Below, one piece after another: positions 53,136 through 62,435 of a DNA stretch of 64,000 nt. The DNA lies in NCBI RefSeq assembly GCF_004217445.1, contig NZ_SHKX01000011.1:369260-433259 (forward strand), written 5' to 3'. Position numbers and translations under genes: made by a program. Under the pieces are notes generated by a model. That model had not been told where the DNA came from. It did no database searches and worked only from the letters and a program-made list of their open reading frames with translations. Numbering within the stretch: the first letter of the stretch is position 1; the number at the start of each line of letters is the position of its first letter. Origin of the DNA: Fluviicoccus keumensis (GTDB lineage Bacteria; Pseudomonadota; Gammaproteobacteria; Pseudomonadales; Moraxellaceae).

Positions 53136-56066
53136 GTGTCAGCTCATCCCGCTTTTGAATGCCTCAGAACCGTGCCAGTCCCGTCCCTGAATCTGGTGAT
53201 GGAGGAATACCGGCACCGCAAGACCGGGGCCTTGCACTACCATCTGGCGGCCGACAATCCGGAAAACGTCTTCCTGGTGGCGCTGCGCACCATGCCGATG
53301 GACTCCTGCGGGGTCGCCCACATCCTGGAGCACACCGCGCTTTGCGGGTCGAAAAAGTACCCCGTGCGCGATCCGTTTTTCCTGATGATCCGGCGCTCGC
53401 TGAACACCTTCATGAATGCGTTTACCTCGAGCGACTGGACGGCCTATCCCTTTGCCAGCCAGAACCGTCAGGACTTCGACAACCTGCTGTCGGTATATCT
53501 GGATGCGGTATTTTTCGCCCGCCTGGACCCGCTTGATTTCGCTCAGGAAGGCATCCGCGTCGAGTTCAGCGAACCCGAAAATCCCGCCAGTCCGCTGACA
53601 TATAAAGGTGTTGTCTATAACGAAATGAAAGGTGCGATGAGTTCCTCGCACAGCATCCTGTCGGATGTGCTGAACAAATACGTGTTTCCGACAACGACTT
53701 ACCATTTCAATTCCGGCGGTGATCCGGCCAGCATCCCCGATCTTGGCTATGACGACCTGCTTGCCTTTTATCGCAAGCATTACCACCCCAGCAACGCCGT
53801 ATTCATGACCTATGGCGACATACCGGCCGTTGAACTGCAGGCCCGTTTCGAGGAACTGGCGCTGCAGTCCTTTGAGGCCGGGGAACCGGTGCGCGGTCGT
53901 GACGAAAAGCGCTATCTGGCGCCGGTGACCGTTGAGGAATTCTATCCGCTGGATGAAGGCGACGACGGTCGCAAGAGCCACGTGGTGCTGAGCTGGCTGC
54001 TGGGGCAAACCGCCGACGTGCGCGATCGTCTGGCGATGCATTTGCTGAACGGGGTGCTGCTGGAAAATTCGGCATCGCCGCTGCGTCATTACCTGGAAAC
54101 CTGCGGACTGGGGGAGTCGCCGTCACCGATGTGCGGGCTGGATGACAACGGCCGCGAGATGAGTTTCAGCTGCGGACTGGAGGGCTGCTCCACCGATCAG
54201 GTACAGGCGATTGAGGACGGCATTCTGAACGTGTTGCGTGACGTGGTTGAAAAGGGCGTGCCGCAGGAGGATGTCGAGGCGGTGCTGCATCAGGTTGAGC
54301 TGTCGCAGCGTGAAATCGGCGGCGATTCTTACCCCTACGGCTTGCAGCTGATCCTGAATGGTCTTGGTGCAGCTTTGCAGGACAGTGACCCGCTGGCACT
54401 GTGGGATGTGGATGCCGTGCTGGCCGAATTGCGGCAATCCATTCAGGATCCGGCGTTTATCGGCCGGTTATTGCAGGAAAAGTTGCTGGATAACTCCCAT
54501 CGGGTTCGCCTGACCCTGAAGCCGGACACCGGTCTCAGCGCCCGTCAGCAGCAAGCCGAAGCGGCGCGGCTGGCAAGGCTTCAGGCTGCCTTGAGTGAGG
54601 CCGAGAAGCAGGACATCCTGGCGCGCACCAAGGCGCTGGCCGAGCGTCAGTCCATGGAAGACGATGTCAGCATCCTGCCGAAAGTAGGGCTGGCGGACGT
54701 GCCCGCCGACCTCAAGATTGCCGAGGGTCGCAGCGCCACGGTGCAGATGGGCGGCCAGGCGGTTCCGTTGACGACGTTTACCGCCGGCACCAACGGACTG
54801 TTCTATCACCAGATCATCATCGACCTGCCGGAACTGGATGACGAGGAGCAGGCCCTGCTGCCGCTTTATGCCGGACTGGCCGGGGAACTGGGGGCGGGTT
54901 CGCACGATTATCTGGCCATGCAGCAATGGCAGTCGCGCGTCAGCGGCGGCATCCGCCTGGGACTCAGCACCCGCACCAGCCTGAATGATCCGGGGCAGGG
55001 GTTGGGCCATCTGGTGTTGTCGAGCAAGGCCTTGCATTACCACGCTGACAGTTTTGAGCTGGTGCGCACCACTCTGCAGGAGTTGCGCTTCGATGAAGGC
55101 GACCGGGTGCGTGAGTATCTTGGGCAGCGCAAGGCCCGCTTTGAGGCCGGGATTACCGATAGCGGTCATGCCTTGGCCATGCAAACCGCCAGTCACGGCA
55201 TGAGCGCTGTGGCTTCCCTGGAGTACCGTATCTCCGGCTTGCCCGCGCTCTTGCGCTTGCGCCGGCAAGTACAGGCGGTACAGGAGGAGGACGGCCTGAA
55301 TGCGTTGCTGGCATCCTTGCAAGCCCTGCACGCCAAGGTGCTGGCTGCGCCCCGGCAGTTGCTGCTGATTGCGGAGGAAGAGCGTCTGCCCGGCTTGATG
55401 GCGGCTTTGCAGGCGACCTGGCGCGATGAGCCGGTTAAAGCGGCGGTGGCGGGTCAGCCAAACCCGGTGATCCGTCAACTGGCGTCAGCCCCGCCCAGCC
55501 TGGCGTGGTTGGTCAACAGCCAGGTCCAGTTCTGCGCGGCGGCTTATCCGGCGGTTCCGGCGGATCATCCCGATGCTCCCGCCTTCATGGTGCTGGGCGG
55601 ATTCCTGCGCAACGGTTTCCTGCATCGCGCCATCCGCGAGCAGGGCGGGGCATATGGCGGCGGCGCCGGTTATGACGGCAATGCCTGCGCATTCCGGTTC
55701 TATTCTTACCGCGATCCCCGGCTGGAAGGCACCTACGCCGACTTCAAGGCCAGTCTGGACTGGCTGCAGTCGAATGCCCATGAGGAGCGGCAGCTTGAAG
55801 AAGCCATTCTTGGCATTATCGCGTCGCTGGACAAGCCCTTGTCGCCTTCGGGTGAAGCGCGCAGCGCCTTCCATAACGCCTTGTACGGCCGTACGCCGGC
55901 CCAGCGCCGCAAGATGCGGGCCGCGTTGCTGCAAGTGAGGATTGCTGATTTGCAACGGGTGGCGGCCGCCTATCTGCGGCCCGAGGTAATGACCCGGGCG
56001 GTGCTTGCTCCCTATGGTCAGGCGTCTGCGCTGGAAAAGCTGGGTTTTACGCTGGAAAAGCTGTAA
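53136..56066 (+). CDS. M16C family zinc metalloprotease (PreP/insulinase-like)
   Basis: 976 aa from GTG 53136, with CCGGAG 7 nt upstream; the frame is open to 53040. The inverted zinc motif HxxEH is HILEH in VAHILEHTALCGSKKYPVRDPF, with the third ligand Glu in the following VRVEF/YKGVVYNEMKG region. The four-repeat M16 layout and the total length match the presequence-protease (PreP) branch. Cytosolic, without a signal peptide. These enzymes degrade short peptides. Confidence 0.9.
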   Translation: MSAHPAFECLRTVPVPSLNLVMEEYRHRKTGALHYHLAADNPENVFLVALRTMPMDSCGVAHILEHTALCGSKKYPVRDPFFLMIRRSLNTFMNAFTSSDWTAYPFASQNRQDFDNLLSVYLDAVFFARLDPLDFAQEGIRVEFSEPENPASPLTYKGVVYNEMKGAMSSSHSILSDVLNKYVFPTTTYHFNSGGDPASIPDLGYDDLLAFYRKHYHPSNAVFMTYGDIPAVELQARFEELALQSFEAGEPVRGRDEKRYLAPVTVEEFYPLDEGDDGRKSHVVLSWLLGQTADVRDRLAMHLLNGVLLENSASPLRHYLETCGLGESPSPMCGLDDNGREMSFSCGLEGCSTDQVQAIEDGILNVLRDVVEKGVPQEDVEAVLHQVELSQREIGGDSYPYGLQLILNGLGAALQDSDPLALWDVDAVLAELRQSIQDPAFIGRLLQEKLLDNSHRVRLTLKPDTGLSARQQQAEAARLARLQAALSEAEKQDILARTKALAERQSMEDDVSILPKVGLADVPADLKIAEGRSATVQMGGQAVPLTTFTAGTNGLFYHQIIIDLPELDDEEQALLPLYAGLAGELGAGSHDYLAMQQWQSRVSGGIRLGLSTRTSLNDPGQGLGHLVLSSKALHYHADSFELVRTTLQELRFDEGDRVREYLGQRKARFEAGITDSGHALAMQTASHGMSAVASLEYRISGLPALLRLRRQVQAVQEEDGLNALLASLQALHAKVLAAPRQLLLIAEEERLPGLMAALQATWRDEPVKAAVAGQPNPVIRQLASAPPSLAWLVNSQVQFCAAAYPAVPADHPDAPAFMVLGGFLRNGFLHRAIREQGGAYGGGAGYDGNACAFRFYSYRDPRLEGTYADFKASLDWLQSNAHEERQLEEAILGIIASLDKPLSPSGEARSAFHNALYGRTPAQRRKMRAALLQVRIADLQRVAAAYLRPEVMTRAVLAPYGQASALEKLGFTLEKL

Positions 56067-56091
56067 TCACGTAGCCATCATCCCAAGCCTG

Positions 56092-56114
56092 CCCCGCCAA
56101 AGGGGTGGGCGGGG
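56092..56114. terminator. Possible terminator between the M16C protease and the convergent kinase
   Basis: CCCCGCC / GGCGGGG with a 9-nt loop. There is no T-run, so this is weak. Confidence 0.35.
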
Positions 56115-56129
56115 GATCGTGATTCCGGT

Positions 56130-57233
56130 TCAGGCAACGCTCAGCCGGGCAGTCTCCAGACCTTGCGCCCCGGGGATGTAAAGCCGCATCGTGGTGCCTT
56201 TGCCCAACTCGCTTTCAACCTCAACGCGGCCGCGTTGCCTTTCGGCAAAATCCTTGCACAGCAGCAGCCCCAGGCCGCTGCCCATCTCACCGTCCGTTCC
56301 GGGTGTCGAAGACTTGCTTTCCAGCCGGAACAACTTCTCCAGACGGCTTTCGGGAATGCCGATGCCGCTGTCCTGAACCTCGACTTGGACATAATCCCCG
56401 CACTCGCGGGCGCGCAGGCGGATTTCGCTATCGGGATGACTGTACTTGATGGCGTTGGCCAGCAAGTTGCGCAGGATGGTGGAGGTCATCTGCAGGTCGC
56501 CGCAGATCAGCAAGTTGTCCGGGCAACCCACTTTCAGCACAATCCGTTTCGCCAGCAGGGCAGGATGCACCAGCTGGACGCTTTCCTGCACCATGGCCGC
56601 CAGCGGCAAGCGGCGGGGCTCGAATTCCAGCAGGCCGGTTTGGGATCGCGCCCAGGTCAGCAGGTTGTCCAGCAGGTTGTGCAACACTTTGGTGGTCTGG
56701 CCGATCAAGCGGATTTCTTTCTGGACTTGTACGGACGGAGCCGTATCAATATCGTCCATCAGCAACTCGGTGAGGCCGATCAGGCCGTTCAGCGGATTCT
56801 TGAGGTCATGCGCAATGATGGAGAAGAACTTGTCCTTGGTCTGGTTGGAAATGCGCAGTGACTCTTCCAGACGCTTGCGTTCGGTGATGTCGGTGGAAAT
56901 GCCGCCGGTGCCGCAGAGCAGGCCCTGACGGTCGTAAACCGGAAACTTGATGGACTGATGCACGACAACAGACCCGTCCGGGGCGATGACCCGCTCCTCA
57001 AAATCCGTGGACTGCATGGACTGGATGACTTGCAGGTCGTTATTCCGGAACAGTCCCGCCCATTCGGGGCCGAACAGGTCGAAGTCGGTCCGGCCGATGA
57101 CAAGATGCTCTGACAAGCCGCACAGGCGCAGCCATTCGCGGTTGACGAAGGTGTAGCGCCCTTGCAGATCCTTGAAGTAAATGAGCCGGCTCGTGTTGTT
57201 CATCAACGCGTCCAGCATGTTCTGGCTGTTCAT
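56130..57233 (-). CDS. Soluble PAS-domain sensor histidine kinase
   Basis: 367 aa without membrane segments. N-terminal PAS (NTSRLIYFKDLQGRYTFVNREWLRLCGLSEHLVIGRTDFDLF) and PAC (GGISTDITERKRLE). HisKA with phospho-acceptor His in FFSIIAHDLKNPLNGLIGLTELL, HATPase with NAIKYSH, DSGIGI and GSGLGLLLCKDF. The partner regulator is not adjacent. It sits downstream of folE on the same strand, 105 nt away. Confidence 0.9.
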   Translation of the reverse strand: MNSQNMLDALMNNTSRLIYFKDLQGRYTFVNREWLRLCGLSEHLVIGRTDFDLFGPEWAGLFRNNDLQVIQSMQSTDFEERVIAPDGSVVVHQSIKFPVYDRQGLLCGTGGISTDITERKRLEESLRISNQTKDKFFSIIAHDLKNPLNGLIGLTELLMDDIDTAPSVQVQKEIRLIGQTTKVLHNLLDNLLTWARSQTGLLEFEPRRLPLAAMVQESVQLVHPALLAKRIVLKVGCPDNLLICGDLQMTSTILRNLLANAIKYSHPDSEIRLRARECGDYVQVEVQDSGIGIPESRLEKLFRLESKSSTPGTDGEMGSGLGLLLCKDFAERQRGRVEVESELGKGTTMRLYIPGAQGLETARLSVA

Positions 57234-57301
57234 GGTTTCTTGTAGTTATAGGCGCAATGGCCGACAACCAGAATAGCAGGGATAGGGCATGCGTGCAGCA
57301 T

Positions 57302-57327
57302 CCGGCCCGGAATTTGATCCGGGCCGG
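57302..57327. terminator. Hairpin after folE
   Basis: Perfect 9-bp stem CCGGCCCGG / CCGGGCCGG with an 8-nt loop, 12 nt after the folE stop. No T-run follows, so either an attenuated terminator or an mRNA-end stabiliser. Confidence 0.45.
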
Positions 57328-57338
57328 GAGGAGGGAGT

Positions 57339-57893
57339 CTAGCCGGCGATCAGGCTGAGGTATTCGTTGCGGGTTTGCGGATTCTCGCGGAAGCGGCCCA
57401 GCATGACGGAGGATTTCATCACCGAATTCTGCTTCTCGACGCCGCGCATCATCATGCACATGTGCTTGGCCTCAATGGTGACCGCCACGCCCTTGGCGCC
57501 GGTGACTTGCAGCACGGCATCGGCGATCTGCTTGGTCAGGTTTTCCTGGATTTGCAGGCGGCGGGCGAACATGTCGACAATGCGGGCGAATTTGGACAAT
57601 CCCAGTACCTTGCCGTCCGGCAGGTAGGCGACATGGCATTTGCCGATGAAGGGCAGCAGGTGGTGCTCGCACAGGGAATACAGTTCGATGTCCTTCACAA
57701 TCACCATTTCATCGTTGTCCGAAGGGAAAATGGCGTTGTTGACCAAGGTGTCCAGATCTTCGTCATAGCCCTTGCAGAGGTACTGGAAGGCTTTGGCGGC
57801 GCGCTTGGGCGTGTCGGCCAAACCGGGACGGGTCAGGTCTTCGCCAATGGCGCTGATGATCGAGGCGTAGGCTTTTTCCATGATTTGTCTCAT
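57339..57893 (-). CDS. folE: GTP cyclohydrolase I (FolE)
   Basis: 184 aa. Makes dihydroneopterin triphosphate from GTP, the first step of folate synthesis. Zinc and catalytic residues are in LYSLCEHHLLPFIGKCHVAYLP and AKHMCMMMRGV. GLSKFARIVDMFARRLQIQE is the family signature. folK is also in this window. Confidence 0.97.
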   Translation of the reverse strand: MRQIMEKAYASIISAIGEDLTRPGLADTPKRAAKAFQYLCKGYDEDLDTLVNNAIFPSDNDEMVIVKDIELYSLCEHHLLPFIGKCHVAYLPDGKVLGLSKFARIVDMFARRLQIQENLTKQIADAVLQVTGAKGVAVTIEAKHMCMMMRGVEKQNSVMKSSVMLGRFRENPQTRNEYLSLIAG

Positions 57894-57966
57894 ACAAATG
57901 GGCGGATGGCTGCACCGTAGCGGAAAGCGGGCACAGGGTAAAGGTTACAAACCCTGAAATCCAGCT

Positions 57967-60321
57967 TCAGCTGTCGACCGGATGCCGTAAATGCCGTTCC
58001 AGTTCCATCAGCACTACCGGTTTCGCCAGATAGCTGTCCATGCCCGCGTCACGGCAGCGCTGACGGTATTCCGGCATCACGTGTGCTGTCAGCGCGACCA
58101 CCGGCAAGTGCGGGCGGTCGAGTTCCCTTTCCCATTTGCGCAGGGCGCGCACGGCGCTCAGTCCATCCATGACCGGCATTTCGCAGTCCATCAGCACCAG
58201 ATCCCACTCATTATGGCGCTCCGTCATCAGGGTCAGGGCGTCGGAACCGTTGGTGCACAATTCAAAGCGACGCACGCCCAGCCGTGTCAGCATGGCGGAA
58301 ATGATGGTGCGGTTGACGGTGTTGTCCTCGCAAACCAGCACGCACAGGTCTTCCGGAAGTCCCGCCGCCAGTCCGGAGCGGGAAGACGGGGCCGGTTCAG
58401 GAACGACCGGCAGCGTCAGGTTCAGTACAAATACCGAGCCTTTGCCGGGTGTGCTTTTGACTTCCAGTTGCGCTTGCATCAGGTCGGCCAGCTGCTTGCT
58501 GATGGCCAACCCCAGCCCGGCGCCGCCGTATCGGCGGGTAATGGAAGCGTCAGCTTGCCGGAACGAGGTGAACAGGCGGCTGATCTCCTCGGGACTCATG
58601 CCGATGCCGGTATCCTCGATCAGGAATCGGCACAGGGCTTGCCGGGGTTCCTGATCCTGAAACCATTCCACGGTCAACGAGACCTGTCCGGATTCGGTGA
58701 ACTTGACCGCATTCCCCAGCAGGTTGAACAGGATCTGGCGGAAGCGGGTGGGATCGCCCAACACCCATTCCGGCAGGGCGGGGTCGTAACGGGTGTGAAA
58801 CGCCAGCTCCTTTTGTCGGGCCTGCATGGCGAAAAGATCGGCCGTTTCCTTCAGCAGCGAGGGCAGGTGGAACGGCAGCCGCTCCAGTTCCAGTTTGCCG
58901 GCCGTGATCTTGGAATAATCGAGGATGTCATTGACGATGTTCAGCAACTGCTCGCCGGAACTGCGCAGGATGTCCAGCTGTTCCTGCCGGGCCGGGTCGT
59001 GTTCGCGCCCGATCATCAACTGGCTCACGCCCAGCATGGCGTTCAGCGGCGTGCGGATCTCGTGGCTCATGCGCGCCAGAAACTCGCTTTTGGCGGCGCT
59101 TTCCGCCTTGGCCGAGCGATTCTCCTGCTCCTGCGCGGCGTTGCGTGCTTCCAGCAACCGCACCTGCTGCGCCAGTCCGATCGACAGCAGGATCTGCTGC
59201 GCGGCGAAGGCGGCTTGGGCGCAAAGGATCAACGAAGAGATGCCCGGAATGCCCAGGTTCAGCATCACGATGAAAATCGAGCCGGTCAGCAGCAACAGTC
59301 CCCAGGCGATCAGGAACAGACGGGCTTCAGCACGACCTTGTTGCCAGCGCAGCACGCCCAGCAGCATGACGCCGCTGATGGTGGCCAGCGCGCAGACGGA
59401 ATTGAACGGCGCGATCCATCCGCCGGCCAGCCAGGGGTGAATGACGGCCAGCAGGGTGAATATCGCGGCAATGGCGGCCAGGCCCCGGTGCAGGCGCGGA
59501 TATTCGGCGGTACCCAGATAGCGGCGCGAGAACATCAACGCCGTGGCCAGCATCAGGAAGGAGGCGGTGTAGAGGAAGGCGTTGTTCCAGGCCGGAGCGT
59601 GCGGCCAGAAGCGGAACAGCGAACCCTGCTCCATGCTGAAAAAGCAGAAGGTGAAGAACACGTACGACAGGTACCAGGCCTGCATCCGGTCGCGGTTCAT
59701 CAGCCACAGCACCAGATGGTAAAACAGCAGACCCAGTGCGATGCCATAGAACAGACCGATCACGGCGTCGGTGAACATCGCGGTTTCCAAAAACACGCGG
59801 CTGTCGGAAAGACGCAGCGGCAGGTACAGCGTGCTGGTGGTTTCGGCGCGCAGGTAGATATCGCGCGATTCGCCCGCCGGAAGCGTCAGCGGGAAAGCCA
59901 GTGTGCGAGTCTTCAGGGAGCGGACATCGTAGGCAACGGCGTCACCGCTGAGTTGCCGGTCGAGTAACCGTCCGTCCGGCCCGACGACATACATCTCCAG
60001 TCGGTCGATGATATTAAAGTCAGAGGACAGGATCAGGTCGGCTCCATCGGCGCGTCGGTTTGACAGCCGGGTATGGAACCAGCAGGCGGGCTGGCGGAAG
60101 CCCAGCGAGATTTCCGGCTGGCGGTCCGGTTGGAAGGCCAGCCTGCGTACAGCATCCAGCGTCAGCCGTCCGCTCGGGTCACACAGGCGGTCGGTATGCG
60201 GCGCCAGTTTTCCGGAGGTGTAGCCATCGCCGATGACCAGATCGGCCCGCGCCGGAAGCATCACCAGCAGGGTCGACAGTAACAACAGGCAGTGCAGAAT
60301 CGTCCTTGAAATCCGGGTCAT
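57967..60321 (-). CDS. Hybrid sensor histidine kinase with 7TMR-DISM sensor and receiver domain
   Basis: 784 aa from ATG 60321, which overlaps the smr stop by 4 nt; the longer open frame upstream is the shadow of smr. Signal peptide/first helix (HCLLLLSTLLVMLPARA), then an extracytoplasmic 7TMR-DISMED2-type beta domain (about 27-180), seven membrane helices (about 185-390), a coiled linker, HisKA (FLARMSHEIRTPLNAMLGVSQL), HATPase (DTGIGM, GGAGLGLAIS) and a C-terminal receiver with DLVLMDCEMPVMDG. These sensors are thought to detect carbohydrates or other small ligands. No Hpt is present, so phosphorelay to another protein is likely. Confidence 0.92.
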   Translation of the reverse strand: MTRISRTILHCLLLLSTLLVMLPARADLVIGDGYTSGKLAPHTDRLCDPSGRLTLDAVRRLAFQPDRQPEISLGFRQPACWFHTRLSNRRADGADLILSSDFNIIDRLEMYVVGPDGRLLDRQLSGDAVAYDVRSLKTRTLAFPLTLPAGESRDIYLRAETTSTLYLPLRLSDSRVFLETAMFTDAVIGLFYGIALGLLFYHLVLWLMNRDRMQAWYLSYVFFTFCFFSMEQGSLFRFWPHAPAWNNAFLYTASFLMLATALMFSRRYLGTAEYPRLHRGLAAIAAIFTLLAVIHPWLAGGWIAPFNSVCALATISGVMLLGVLRWQQGRAEARLFLIAWGLLLLTGSIFIVMLNLGIPGISSLILCAQAAFAAQQILLSIGLAQQVRLLEARNAAQEQENRSAKAESAAKSEFLARMSHEIRTPLNAMLGVSQLMIGREHDPARQEQLDILRSSGEQLLNIVNDILDYSKITAGKLELERLPFHLPSLLKETADLFAMQARQKELAFHTRYDPALPEWVLGDPTRFRQILFNLLGNAVKFTESGQVSLTVEWFQDQEPRQALCRFLIEDTGIGMSPEEISRLFTSFRQADASITRRYGGAGLGLAISKQLADLMQAQLEVKSTPGKGSVFVLNLTLPVVPEPAPSSRSGLAAGLPEDLCVLVCEDNTVNRTIISAMLTRLGVRRFELCTNGSDALTLMTERHNEWDLVLMDCEMPVMDGLSAVRALRKWERELDRPHLPVVALTAHVMPEYRQRCRDAGMDSYLAKPVVLMELERHLRHPVDS

Positions 60322-60980
60322 TGGCGCGGAGAGTCCGTGGGAGGGGGTTGTCGTTTTAATAGCACCAATACCGCGCCCGTGCCACCGTCTTTGGATGAAG
60401 CGCTGCAGAAGGCGAGGACCGCCGGATGCTGCTGCAGCCAGCCGTTGACGCAGGTTTTCAGCAGCGAGCCGCCGGTTTCCTGGCTGTAGCCCTTGCCGTG
60501 CACGATCTTGATGATGGTGATGCTTTCCTCGCGGGCGTCGGCGATCAGTTGCAGCACCGCCAGCCGCGCCTGCTCGACGGTGCAGCCGTGCAGGTCCACC
60601 GCCGCTTTCCACGGCAATTGGCCGTCCTGCAATTTCTTGAACTGCCCCACCTGCACGCCCACGCGGCGGAAAGCCAGCTGAGCCTCGCTGGCCACCGGGT
60701 TCAGCAAGGCCTGGGTGTCGGAGATGCCCAGATTGTCCAGCTCGCGGTCACCTTCGGCGCGGGCGCGGCGCATCAGGGCTTCCTGCTTGTCGGGGCGGGG
60801 CATCTTCAGCGGCGCGGTGGCCTCGGTTTCCAGCGGTTTGACACCGGTCAGGGCGCGCTGCCACAGCACTTTCTCGTCCGTCTCTTCCGGCTTGGCGACA
60901 GTTACCGGTGCAACCTTGATTACCGGTTTCTGTTCGGAGGCCAGGCTTTTTTTCAGGTCATTCAGCAGTTTGCTTTTCAT
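60318..60980 (-). CDS. Smr-domain protein (SmrA/YdaL-like)
   Basis: 220 aa. The N-terminal half is a charged linker. The C-terminal Smr domain (about 125-215) shows VDLHGCTVEQARLAVLQLI, IIKIVHGKG and GGTGAVLVLLKR. Smr domains are MutS2-like nicking endonuclease or ribosome-collision-rescue modules. In Pseudomonas an smr gene also lies beside a folE gene. It is coupled to the hybrid kinase by ATGA. Confidence 0.88.
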   Translation of the reverse strand: MKSKLLNDLKKSLASEQKPVIKVAPVTVAKPEETDEKVLWQRALTGVKPLETEATAPLKMPRPDKQEALMRRARAEGDRELDNLGISDTQALLNPVASEAQLAFRRVGVQVGQFKKLQDGQLPWKAAVDLHGCTVEQARLAVLQLIADAREESITIIKIVHGKGYSQETGGSLLKTCVNGWLQQHPAVLAFCSASSKDGGTGAVLVLLKRQPPPTDSPRQ

Positions 60981-61147
60981 GGGGCAGGGGGGCGGCGGGC
61001 AGAATATATCAGGGACTCCATTCTAACCCATGCGATGCTGAGCAGGCCAAGCCGACAGGGATTGTCCGTCACACAATCTTGATCGCCTCCCGTCCGCATG
61101 GTTATGCTGCCCCTCAAGCTTCTCCCCGAAATGGACACAAGAACACC

Positions 61148-62230
61148 ATGAACGGTCACTATGTATTTGCCTGGGACGCCCGTCGTCACGGTTTGCCAAA
61201 GGACTATGCCTCTGCTGCCGCGATGGCCAAAGAGCTGTACGACAAGCAGGATGGCGAGCCTGGCGAAGGCTTGCCGTTGTTTGCCGATGCGGTGGATGCC
61301 TATTTGCGGGAATACGGTGACGAAGACTGCCTGGAACAGTTCCTCTGGGATTTGCCGAAGCGGGCGCGCAACAATGGCCGGGCGGCTATGCGTATGGAGA
61401 TGCCGTACGAGGATTGGGAACACATTCTGGTGAAGATGGTGGAGGAGGCGGCCAGGCATCAGGTGGTGTTGGTTGATGAAGAGATGGTGATGGTTTTTTT
61501 GCCGGACGGGAAGGTGTTGCCGGCGGCGCGGAAGAAGGCTTGGCAGGGGATGTGTGCGGCATGGAGGCAGGACGCGGAGTTTCCGAAGAGCAAAGGGCAG
61601 TTCAAAAAGTGGTTTGAGCCACAGTTTTTGATGGTGCTGGGAAAGTACGGAGAATTTAAACGGAAAAAAATGACATGGCTGGGTGAATCAACATCATATA
61701 ATGGACTAATATCTGATGATGTTGTTCTTTACACGGATTTTAATATTGATGGCAGTGACGGAAATTATGATGTAGATGTGTGGCTATCAGTCTCTCAGCC
61801 TGCTGTATCAGCAGTTTCACACAAATTTAAGTTTATTTTTCCTGAAATTGTATTTTGGGGGAAAATATTCAGCGAAATAATCGGTGGTCCATATGAGGGA
61901 AGAAGAGTAAGTAATATTGAAGATGCTAAGTTAATGCTCAGAGATTTAGAGGGATTTTTATCAAGGGTTTTGCCACTATGTTTGGGTGTTAAAACATTGG
62001 ATATGCTTTTGAATGGTGATGCTGATATAAGATTTCGTGATCATTTCCATAATATGATTCATATGCCCCAATGCCTGATTGTTGCCCGTTTGGCCGGGAA
62101 CCCGAATTTTGAGGAGCTGGTGGTGAAACTAGGTTCAACAGATGGTTGGTACGCTAATGGGGAATACAAGGAAAGCGAGTGGCCAAAATTGGTCGAATAT
62201 CTCCGCAACGAAGTCAAACCCATTGTTTAA
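61148..62230 (+). CDS. Hypothetical protein of mosaic composition, with a DUF4304-like C-terminal part
   Basis: 360 aa from ATG 61148; an earlier in-frame start at 61079 is not preceded by a ribosome site. The N-terminal 165 residues (NGHYVFAWDARRHGLPKDYASAAAMAKELYD, PYEDWEHILVKMVEEAARHQVVLVDEEMVMVFLPDG) are GC-rich like the core genome. The C-terminal 190 (KWFEPQFLMVLGKYGEFKRKKMTWLGES..., YDVDVWLSVSQPAVSAVSHKFK) are encoded by AT-rich DNA (about 61655-62060) and resemble DUF4304, a family often seen among immunity-like genes. The product may therefore be a fused or domain-swapped protein of toxin-immunity type. No toxin gene is adjacent in the window. I do not recognise the first half. Confidence 0.65.
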   Translation: MNGHYVFAWDARRHGLPKDYASAAAMAKELYDKQDGEPGEGLPLFADAVDAYLREYGDEDCLEQFLWDLPKRARNNGRAAMRMEMPYEDWEHILVKMVEEAARHQVVLVDEEMVMVFLPDGKVLPAARKKAWQGMCAAWRQDAEFPKSKGQFKKWFEPQFLMVLGKYGEFKRKKMTWLGESTSYNGLISDDVVLYTDFNIDGSDGNYDVDVWLSVSQPAVSAVSHKFKFIFPEIVFWGKIFSEIIGGPYEGRRVSNIEDAKLMLRDLEGFLSRVLPLCLGVKTLDMLLNGDADIRFRDHFHNMIHMPQCLIVARLAGNPNFEELVVKLGSTDGWYANGEYKESEWPKLVEYLRNEVKPIV

Positions 62231-62249
62231 GGCGAAATGCCGTTAACAA

Positions 62250-62412
62250 GTGAAATCCTTCCCTCCTGTGGAACAGGGGGGATGTCACGCAGTGACAGGG
62301 GGGTTGCGGAACGTCAACGAACAGTGACTCCGTTACTGAGAGCCTGTTAAGCCCTCCGCCGCTGCCCCCCCCCTGGCCCCTGCGGGCCTCCCCCCCTGCT
62401 TTGCAGGAGGGG
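62250..62412. repeat. GC-rich palindromic repeats in the intergenic region after the mosaic gene
   Basis: Within 62231-62435 there is no gene. It holds CCCTCCTGTGGAACAGGGGGG, TCACGCAGTGA, homopolymer C runs up to 8 nt and the hairpin CCCCCTGC-TTTGCAGGAGGGG near 62389-62412. The last could end transcription of the minus-strand amidohydrolase gene that stops at 62436. The set resembles dispersed intergenic repeats and could make assembly unsafe here. Confidence 0.55.
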
Positions 62413-62435
62413 TAAAGGAAAATAGTCGCCGGGAT

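Noticed and set aside
57991..59967. 658-codon plus-strand frame opposite the hybrid kinase
   Set aside because: Antisense shadow. The opposite strand has a full set of kinase domains; this frame is rich in Gln/Gly/Arg without domains.
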